This document shows, one piece after another, positions 56,059-64,000 of a stretch of DNA of 64,000 nt. This stretch comes from Nemertoderma westbladi (lineage: Eukaryota > Xenacoelomorpha > Nemertodermatida > Nemertodermatidae): contig JAUCBJ010007544.1 of assembly GCA_032718475.1 (NCBI GenBank), positions 1-64,000 of the forward strand. The letters are read 5' to 3'. Both the position numbers and the translations under genes were made by a program. Numbering within the stretch: position 1 is the stretch's first letter; each line of letters opens with the position of its first letter. Under the pieces are notes generated by a model, which had not been told where the DNA came from, searched no databases, and saw only the letters and a list, made by a program, of their open reading frames with translations.

Positions 56059-57309
56059 TCAATATAGAGTATTTCCTCTAGCTCTAATAATAACTAGATA
56101 GCTAATGATTAAGATGAGAAATGGGACAATAGGAAGACTAATCAATGAGGAAGTTGATTGAAAACCAAAATAGTCATCTAACATTGATCCCAACAGAGCA
56201 CCTATGATGTTCCCACAGGCCAAAGTTAACCGAACAATTTGTTGAACCAATGTCCGTATATCGACGTTGTCTGTTCTGTCCTTTAATGCAATTTTTGTTA
56301 AAGTTTCTGTACCACAACATATAAACAACCCTAAACCAATTCCAAGTAAACAGCATCCAAATATTGATAATGGAAGACTCAATGGTAACCCTAGCAACTC
56401 AGTTGGTCCAATCAACTGCATGGATATTACTGCTAAAACATATCCTATAATTGTGGGATACACTGGGTTCAAAAGTGAACATTTCTGCATTACAAAACTC
56501 ATTATAAACACGGTCACAGCGGTAGATAAAACATTACCCTCCATTATCAAACCAATGTAAATTTGTGGCATTTCGTAAACATCATGGACATACACAGCGT
56601 AGTTTGCAGCGTAACATAGATATGTTGTTTCGCCAACTATCATCAAAATGGATATTGTACAAGTACAAACATTGTTAAACATTGAAAACAAGGCGGGTCT
56701 TGGTTCAGTAGATGAAGATCTGTCACATATATTTTCTGGAGACTCGAAACAACAATATAAATTTACAACCAATATGATAATTCCTGGAATTAAAAATGCT
56801 GCTCTAAAACCCATGGTTGTGAACAGCATTGATCCAAGCGCTGGTGCAGATGTCGTTCCCAGTTCCAGCATCAGTAGCGAAATTCCAACAACCATCGTTC
56901 GATTGTGAGGATATAGATCCATTAGTAAACTGAAACTATAGATATAACTTATGTTGCCACCAATAGCATCTAATGCTCTAAAGATAAAGCATGCACAAAT
57001 ATGAACAGTATTGTTGGTGATATCCTCCACAAATCCGAATGCTGAAAGAGAAAGTGCTCCAAGGACCCCAAACACACCATAGGAGAGGCGACTTCCGATA
57101 TTTAGAATGGAATTGCCACATGTGATGAATACGATAAGTCGTGCAGCTGGGTATATAGCTAGCACACTACCAGTCATGGTCTTAGACCAGTTACGACCTT
57201 CAACAACTATTGGGAAAAATGAGTCCAATAGTCCAGAGCACAACCCTGGAATAACCTGGGAGAAAAAGAGAAATCCTGTGAGTATTATTTTCCTGCGGTT
57301 AATATCCAT
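56059..57309 (-). CDS. MFS transporter, SLC18B1-like, single exon
   Basis: The complete 416-codon frame starts ATG at 57309 and ends at 56059. About 12 hydrophobic segments can be counted (near 8-29, 45-65, 73-95, 103-125, 137-158, 168-188, 210-235, 247-273, 283-302, 311-333, 358-378, 390-408), with a hydrophilic central loop at 189-208, the usual two six-helix bundles. The start (RRKIILTGFLFFSQ), the GNSILNIGSR loop between helices 2 and 3, and RALDAIGG in helix 4 resemble SLC18B1-type vesicular amine/polyamine transporters. Substrate is inferred from that only. Absence of introns may mean a retrocopy or simply an intronless family. The frame is undamaged, so I regard it as a likely functional gene. 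Confidence 0.82.
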   Translation of the reverse strand: MDINRRKIILTGFLFFSQVIPGLCSGLLDSFFPIVVEGRNWSKTMTGSVLAIYPAARLIVFITCGNSILNIGSRLSYGVFGVLGALSLSAFGFVEDITNNTVHICACFIFRALDAIGGNISYIYSFSLLMDLYPHNRTMVVGISLLMLELGTTSAPALGSMLFTTMGFRAAFLIPGIIILVVNLYCCFESPENICDRSSSTEPRPALFSMFNNVCTCTISILMIVGETTYLCYAANYAVYVHDVYEMPQIYIGLIMEGNVLSTAVTVFIMSFVMQKCSLLNPVYPTIIGYVLAVISMQLIGPTELLGLPLSLPLSIFGCCLLGIGLGLFICCGTETLTKIALKDRTDNVDIRTLVQQIVRLTLACGNIIGALLGSMLDDYFGFQSTSSLISLPIVPFLILIISYLVIIRARGNTLY

Positions 57310-58009
57310 TATAATTTCTGTCAGTATTTATGATTATTCTCACTACTCACAGTCATGCCTACTACAACTACTGCTGAACTGACCTACACCTACTCAACTA
57401 ACTTGATGTTCAAATTCCTCGGCTACTGAAGAGATAACAGAGCTGCACTATGTAGGTCAACATTGTAAATTAGTATAATAGTCTACCTGTACTTCTGTAT
57501 TGTACCTACTATATGGCTCTGCTGTGAGGTCTCTGACGTGGTGACAGGCTTATATTCTGTCTTCACAAGACAGAATATAAGAAGAAATATAATGTAATGT
57601 AATATAAGAAGAAATATATTCTTTTCTGTAAATTTCTTAGTTAACTCGAAATAATGATCGATGTAGTATTATAATCGACAAATCAAGAACTGCATTAATA
57701 ATTAATTAAACTAATTAACAGTAGACATAATGGCATTGAAGGACAAATGGGGATATTAAGGTGTCCATCGACTCGCCATCCAATCCACTATATCCGACAC
57801 AATCTTTACAGACATAATATAGAACATGCCAAGAAGTCTCTCACCAAACCCTTGCCATGCTTAAATATGTATGAGTTCAAAGTCGATACAGCCCTAATTG
57901 ATCAAATGCAATCTGCACTTTCATCAGATTTTTCCTGTCATTATTGGGGAATAACAAACTATTAATAATAATCTTTTAATATTAATATTATTATTATATA
58001 TTATTATTA
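57310..58009. other. Upstream region of the MFS gene
   Basis: AT-rich sequence containing the presumed promoter of the minus-strand gene. A short palindrome, ATTCTGTCTT...AAGACAGAAT, lies at 57552-57577. I see no coding. Confidence 0.4.
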
Positions 58010-60615
58010 TATATTAATACTAAAAGGCCTTGAAGAAGTCAACAAAGATAACAGCCAGATGCCTGTCTTTCTTTTTTAATAACTCTTCAATTATCCTTCT
58101 AAGTGCCAAAATGGGCTCCATGGTCCCACGACCTTTACGGAACCGATTCTGATTTCCACGGAGCAGTCTCTCAATGGGGCTACTATGATGGGATAGATGA
58201 GCTTTAAACATTCAGGTATTTTAAAGACCTCAGGGGGAACACCATCTACTCCAATGGCACGATTGGTCTTAATGCTCTTTGCAGCAGCTTTTACTTCTGC
58301 AAAGGAGATATCACCAATGGGAATATCTGGGAGTACAGACTCAGACACTTTTACTTCTATAAAGCTATTCAGCATACTTTCATTATAAGGGATTCCTGAT
58401 GAAATCATTGCAACAATCAGATCAGTATACAATGGTTCGATGACATTTGTGTCTACTGTTGACAGTGACACACCTACTGGCTCTAGAAGTCAACTAAATC
58501 CTGCCAAGTACCTAACTGATCTAGACTTTGCTAATGACTTAGGAGTACTCTGAAAACAATCCATTTACAGAGATGAAATCCTCAAGATGGATGGAATTTC
58601 GAATAACACTATCGCTACAGACCCAGGGCAATGTAGGTGATGGATTCAGACTTGCATTAACCGTTTAATGCCCACTCCTACTTCCCCACGTCAAAAATGT
58701 TTCATATTTTGGAAACTAACTCAAAATGGCCCAATAAAAAAACTTTACTTTTACACTTTTGCAAAAAAAGTGTTTGTTCAGAAGTTACAGCTATGTTCCA
58801 TTTAAGGTGCGTTGGGCATTAGAGCACATATTTTTTCTAAATTTTTTGGAAAGGCATTCTCCACCTTTTCTATACTTTATAACACAAACTTTATAAGTTC
58901 TTACATAAATTATATAGGACCCCATTGTTTGTTCAGAAGCTACTGCAGTTAGTTTGGCTATTCTGCTACAGTATGGATAAGCAGGTCATCCGCTTACTGA
59001 TATAAACTAACTGGAAAAAAGTTACTGTTGTTAAGATAGGTTCCACTAGCCGTTTATCAGATGTTGTATACCGAGATGTTCTGTCAGTCTAGAGTGTCTA
59101 CGTGCAATGTACACATACTACATAGACTAGGCCTATCAAGTTATCGACTATTGTATCACAAAGTACATTGTGCACAAAAGCACTGTGCAAAGTACTGCTG
59201 TTCCGATATACTGATGCTGATCCTTATACTGTTATTGGATGGATCAATAAAGGTCCGTGCCATAATTGCATGCCTGCCAGACCTGCAGGACTCACAGATA
59301 GAAACTGCCCTCCTCCGCTCCTGCTTGCCCCAAGGTTGTCTTCGCCCTGTGATGTTGCCCTCCATCTTTGGTAGTGCAGTATTCCTTGGAATTCGACCTC
59401 ATCATGCGTGACTCCTTGTCTGACCTGGTCGGAGGTTCGCTCTCCGACTGGTCATACAACAAGGAATGCCTTCCAATCGCTATGGGGGGTCTAGGCCTGC
59501 ACACGGCAACTGACCATGCACCAGCTGCATATGTAGACTCTGTTTGCCAGGCTGGACCCCTTGTTTCCCTCATACTTGGCCACCAACCAGCCAACCCACA
59601 ACTAGATCCTGCCCTAACCTCCCTGTCCACATCTGCAGAGAAACCCGAGAGGACATCAACCTCAGCTCCTCCTGTCCCTACCACCCAGCAAACTTGGACA
59701 TGCCCTCACTGAGGCCGGGAGCGTAAGATCGTGGCCCACGCCGAGGAGTGTCACAGCTCCAGGGTCGGGTTCACCCCATTCGTTTCTGCTGTCTCTACTT
59801 CTTTGTCCTTTCTTATATATATAATAACCTTATTAATTAATAAAAAATATTGTTACATTGAAAAAAAAAATAGTAATACGAACTAGCTAAAAAAATATAC
59901 TGATCTACACTGTGTTCTGCTGCGTACCTGCCTTGACTGTACCTACAGTATGGACCTATGCAATGTACTGTACAGTACTCTCGACAATCGAGTTATGTTC
60001 TTCACATTTCCACTGGTCATTTGGACAACTTGTAGACTTTCTTTCAAAGTTGATCACAATCAGGTCACGAAAATGTAATTTATTCGAGTCAGGTCTAGAA
60101 TGTGGACTGTATGACAGCTAAACGAGGTAAAATGATGCGTAATAGCAACATAATTGTGCATTAAATATAACTGTTAGTATATGAAGCAATTTTAAAAAAA
60201 AATGTGTTTGAAGTCCCAACGTACCTTAAATAGAACATTTCACTTTGCTGCTGTATTAAACATTGTTAAATAAAAAATTGAAACCTAAAACTGATAAAAA
60301 TGATAGCATAGCATTCAGGCCAACAGGAAAGCTAATTTTCGAAAATTTTTGACCATCCCACATCTCATAATTTTAAGATTCGAAAAGACACCTAAATTTT
60401 TCAAAAATAGCACTTTTCAACAGGCAATTTCCAGTTTTTAAATTGATAAAATTTGGTCAAGTAAGGTGTCATTATGTGAGGAAACATGTAATTTACTAAT
60501 ATCAAAAAAGAATCACGTTTTTTTCAAAGCAGCAGCCGCCCATGTCTCTCCATATACCATGTACCATTTAAGTTAAACGGTTAAAAAGTTAAGTTAAGCA
60601 AAATGGGCATTAAAC
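58010..60615 (+). repeat. Duplicate of the 34845-37153 segment
   Basis: See 34845-37153. This copy is longer inside the LINE part and keeps both ends of the piggyBac-like element. Confidence 0.88.
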
Positions 60616-60617
60616 GG
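58661..60617. mobile_element. piggyBac-like non-autonomous element, complete ends
   Basis: The 14-bp terminal inverted repeats CCGTTTAATGCCCA / TGGGCATTAAACGG lie between TTAA at 58657-58660 and 60618-60621. The same LINE without the element reads GCATTAAAGTCTCCC at 14394-14408, so TTAA was duplicated, as in piggyBac insertions. No transposase is present. The cargo includes LINE RT C-terminal remnants. Confidence 0.85.
59250..59712 (+). pseudogene. LINE RT C-terminal remnant (second copy)
   Basis: Same content as 35790-36250. Here the later frame reads SDWSYNKECLPIAMGGLGL without the single-base loss seen in the other copy near 36027. Confidence 0.55.
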
Positions 60618-61860
60618 TTAAAGTCTCCCAGGAAAGTGAAGAATTCATGCTTATCCAATCCATCAGTAACTGCTTGTAGGTTGTGGCAGAAATGTCCCAC
60701 CTCCTATACTGGGGCAACACTAGAATAGCACACAATCAGAACAACCTTAGGAAATTTCTTAGCCAGTCTTCATGAACATGATATAAGTTGCCATTGATGT
60801 AGCGGCTGGGGATTTGGTATATTTTGACCAAAATGCTGCATGTGCAGTTTAATTCATCAATAGATTAATTCCACCATTGCCACTATCATATGCTAATGCG
60901 AGGGCAAGTGACCAACCACCCCCATATCCTTAATCAGTTTGATGTCTGACCATGTTTTACCAGTCAGTCTACATTCAGTGCTCTTGAACACCCACTGTGC
61001 TAAGGCCCAGCTTATCTGCCAGGGTAGTCTGCCCCGCCTTGTCGCATTGGGGACCTCAGTGATAGCGTATTATATGAGGATAGTCTAGTGACTTGCATCA
61101 TATTCACCAATGGCTTTGTTGGTCGGGGTGGAACACGAGAGTAGCCTCCAACTCCAGAATCCCTCCCCCCTCGCAATTTGTCATCCCTGGTGACCCAGGG
61201 TTTGTGCCAGAAATGTCATCAGGAAAGGGACTCACAGAATTGTTGGTGCTCTCACTCCAGTAGTGAGACATGCAGCTGGTCAGGAGATAACTGACCAAAT
61301 AGGAGGCCAATTGTGTCCGGTAATTACACTGGCCTCAGGTTCCCGGACAACCGCATTACTAATGTAATCCATAATGGGGGTTGTGGGTTGGGGGTGCTCT
61401 ATTGCGGAGTCAGCTCACTGGGCGAATACCACACCCTGGTTTGCCATTCCAAAGGGTGGGTGTCGCAGTTGAGTCAGATATGGGGCCCATCACCCATACC
61501 TACTCTGGAGCAAATTACTCACTATTGGCTATGCAGCTAACTGCTGGGCCATATCCTGTACCCCTGCTGCCAGGTGCATATCGCAGTGGTGTGCGCTCAA
61601 CTTGGAGATGAGAGCACTCTACTCCTGACCAGCCATTTGTAGACCATTTGCCTGGTCAGGCCATATACACCTGCAACCGAGTATATGGGTCACTAAAACC
61701 CAGGAACAAGTGCGTCCCTATCCCAGAACGAAGTCTAGGTCCTAGTTACTGTACCTGATTATGTTCCTAATAAGAGGGTCTATGCAGCCACATGTGGCAC
61801 CTCCTTTATGCTACATGGAGGTGGCAAGTTTTCTGAATCAAGAATACTTGACCTGACATG

Positions 61861-62412
61861 AAAATATTAATATGCCACACATTAACACCTTAAGTAGGCC
61901 TACTCCTACTGCAGTCACAGTGTTTTGAATAATTAAATTCTACATTAACTTGGGCCATTATCAGTACAAAATATAATGCACATGTTAACACAGGAATACA
62001 CAAAAAAAGTTTTATATTGCTATCCAAACCAATAGTTATCAGGAAACAAAACGATCACTATATATTACGGTTATAAATTGAACAACCTATTTCATTCAGG
62101 TATACCATGTGTATAGTTGGGTGGCTAAGGTCATTCAGTAGGCCGCGAGTGAAGATCATAAATAACCCACACAGGCATAGTAGTATTCTTTTATGATGGT
62201 TTAGCATTAACATTTGCTCATCCACATCTGCTATGCTAGAATTACTGTTCTGACAAATATCTAAGAATGAAGATAATCACTTTGGGCTTTTGAACGATAT
62301 AGGTTGACAATTAATATCTTATTGTTATTTAAAACGCATTGATACCAAAAGTAGTTGGAATATATGAATAAACTGCTAATGTCACGGTATAATAATCAAA
62401 TCGGTCTAGAAT
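61861..62412. other. No gene seen
   Basis: AT-rich sequence without a supported feature. Confidence 0.5.
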
Positions 62413-62692
62413 AAAACACTTGTAGTGTTTTATACAAAACACTAGTTGTAGTGTTTTATACAAAACACTAGTTGCAGTGTTTTATACAAAACACTAGTTG
62501 TAGTGTTTTATACAAAACACTAGTTGTAGTGTTTTATACAAAAGACTAGTTGTAGTGTTTTATACAAAACAATAGTTGTAGTGTTTTGTATAAAACACTA
62601 ATTGTAGTGTTTTATACAAAACATTAGTTGTAGTGTTTTATCCAAAACACTAGTTGTAGTGTTTTATACAAAACACTAGTTGTAGTGTTTTG
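62413..62692. repeat. 26-bp palindromic tandem array, about 11 units
   Basis: The unit AAAACACTAGTTGTAGTG + TTTTATAC contains AAAACACTA and its inverse TAGTGTTTT, so each unit can form a hairpin. One or two units are inverted or mutated (GTATAAAAC near 62588). Confidence 0.92.
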
Positions 62693-63349
62693 TATTCATG
62701 TAGTGTACAGTATTTCGAAATAAATCCAATCCACATTTTTTGAATTCAAAATTACTGTACCTTGTTTATGCCCAAAGAGTCAATAAAAAATAAATTACTG
62801 AGCATTATATATTTTTTTAAGGAGATTCAGCACTTTTAACAAGATCTCTTTTACATTTCATTTCAAGATATGTATGTCTGGCCGTACAATAGAAAGCATA
62901 ATATACTGTATGTCTAAATAAAAATAAAATTCCCTCTATGGGTTTTCTCGGTCGTTGACTTCATTTCCGATGTTACTGTCCAAATTTGGCGTCATCGTTT
63001 CTGACTGTATGTGTCCGTCAGTTACCTTAGGCCTAGCTAGGTCTCAGTCTGTTAGTATAAGCAGTAACAGCAAGTATAAACAATATACACTTCGATGGTA
63101 TCCAGTTCTCAAAAACAATTACTCCGCTACCGCTACGAGGAATATTACAGGGGGACAGTTTTTCTCTGACCTGTTGTTTCATTATGTTTTTTGCTGACCT
63201 CGCCCTGGCCCTCCGCCAGGCTACCGCAATTATTCGCTTCATTTTCTTCGCATATGACTTAGTAATAATACTCCCGCGAAAAAGATGCTTTGCAGCAGGG
63301 TTTAGATATTGTATCGCGATGGTGTGATTTAAATTCAATGGAAGTAAAC
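62693..63349. other. No gene seen
   Basis: Short overlapping frames on both strands at 62955-63338 show no domain. Confidence 0.45.
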
Positions 63350-63357
63350 TAATTAAT

Positions 63358-63720
63358 TAAAACAAAAATTGTCAATTCTGATAAATTCTACTATTCTGGG
63401 AAAGGGGTTCAGATGTGCAATGAATACGATTATCTTGGGGTTCTTTTTCAACCATCTCTGCGTTTTACAAAACATATAGCTCGGAAGAAGAGGAAATCCT
63501 ACATGAAAATCGAACCAATAGTTACATACGAACTATGTGATCCCCTTCGAGAAAATTACGGAGGAATGTATCTGTAGGTTCTGCAATGCGACAGCAGACA
63601 ATCGCTACCATTGTCTCACTTGCACAGAGTGACCCACCCCACACTACAGCACTAGCCGAACTAGTCACTACCATTGTCTCACCTGCATGGATTGCCCCAC
63701 ACTAGCCGAACTAGCAAAAT
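63358..63720 (+). pseudogene. LINE reverse transcriptase thumb and C-terminal remnant
   Basis: The plus frame reads KTKIVNSDKF...CNEYDYLGVLFQPSLRF, the post-palm region of a non-LTR RT, then jumps to ELCDPLRENYGGMYL and a Cys-rich RFCNATADNRYHCLTC segment typical of ORF2 ends. A duplication repeats HCLTC at about 63680. Stops and deletions mark it as a fossil, of a family different from the RTE-like LINE above. Confidence 0.55.
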
Positions 63721-64000
63721 GAGACAAACCTTGGTTGTAGTTTCCTTTCAAGCTTTCACCTTATCTCCACTTTACGCTGCCATGTTTTATTAATATTTAA
63801 TTATTTATGTGTTTTTAACTATTTACATACTTGTGTGTAAAGTAGCACTTTACAGAGTGATAATCCGAGTGGCTTTGTTACACGAACCAACGTTAGTGAG
63901 TGAGTGAAAATAAAGCCACGAGGATCAGAACACTGTAAAGTACAACAAGTAGCAACAAGTATGTATGTAGTTTTATTCTGAAATTTTAACATTACGAAAT
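63721..64000. other. No gene seen, window end
   Basis: Sequence past the LINE remnant shows no supported feature. Confidence 0.4.

Larger units (their letters stand above)
58022..61860 (-). mobile_element. Rearranged RTE-like LINE carrying a piggyBac-like insertion
   Basis: On the minus strand the 5' region (61860-61100), endonuclease N-terminus (about 61000-60622, including LGLSTVGVQEH), an insertion at TTAA, then endonuclease (58656-58556), an inverted RT block in plus orientation (58374-58553: IPDEIIATIRSVY, LTDLDFANDLGVL), and RT N-terminal pieces (58372-58022: VPPEVFKIPECLKL, GNQNRFRKGRG, FVDFFKAF). Many stops and deletions are present. It belongs to the same family as 4952-7103 and 11882-14522. 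Confidence 0.8.

Noticed and set aside
56267-57382. Plus-strand frames opposite the MFS gene
   Set aside because: Antisense shadows of the transporter.
62413-62692. CRISPR-like regular repeat
   Set aside because: Units are directly adjacent without unique spacers and the genome is eukaryotic.
62955-63338. Opposed 80- and 101-codon frames
   Set aside because: No domain, composition like flanking non-coding sequence.

Overview
This is a window of an invertebrate animal (metazoan) nuclear genome. It is AT-rich and intron-poor in what can be read, and is packed with Helitrons, RTE-like and other LINEs, pogo/Tigger, Merlin, piggyBac-like and foldback DNA elements, Ty3/gypsy-like and BEL/Pao LTR elements, tRNA-derived SINEs and minisatellites. 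The species cannot be fixed from the sequence; a marine invertebrate is a reasonable guess. Only two loci look possibly cellular: a complete single-exon MFS transporter at 56059-57309 (-) and a damaged zinc-finger/SANT-like gene at 23814-25478 (-).

The main structural result is that one ancestral locus occurs three times. Copy A runs 248-~15310 (+), copy B 38447-~54480 (+) and copy C ~27945-34460 (inverted). All share a pogo/Tigger remnant followed by a Helitron 5' end at the same position. Each copy carries different later insertions, so each is the empty site for the others. A has a palindromic TA-flanked element (524-1876), an internally deleted LINE (4952-7103), Helitron H0 (9249-10982) and an RTE-like LINE with a 78-bp target duplication (11882-14522). 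B has a LINE/Merlin chimera (41994-44644), a 3-kb TIR element with TTTT duplications (46515-49506) and an apparently intact LTR retrotransposon (49596-54213). C has a foldback-type element with a 9-bp duplication (28741-30520), a complete Helitron H3 (31384-34275) and a small G-rich MITE (32016-32644).

The LTR retrotransposon is the best preserved mobile element. Its 287-bp LTRs read as identical, target duplications are present, and gag and pol are both open. They are joined by what looks like a -1 frameshift signal: GGGAAAC directly before the gag stop, a 6-nt spacer, an 11-bp stem and a possible pseudoknot.

Between A and C (15.7-25.5 kb) lies a GC-rich 95-bp tandem array, a damaged gene of unrecognised family that joins an RNase D/EXD1-like exonuclease region to zinc knuckles, a BEL/Pao integrase fragment, an 82-bp palindromic array, a second unrecognised damaged gene and the zinc-finger gene. 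The right end (54.5-64 kb) holds a transposase HTH remnant, the MFS gene, a rearranged RTE-like LINE carrying a piggyBac-like element at a TTAA whose empty site is visible at 14396-14399, a 26-bp palindromic array and a LINE reverse-transcriptase remnant. The piggyBac-bearing segment is duplicated at 34845-37153.
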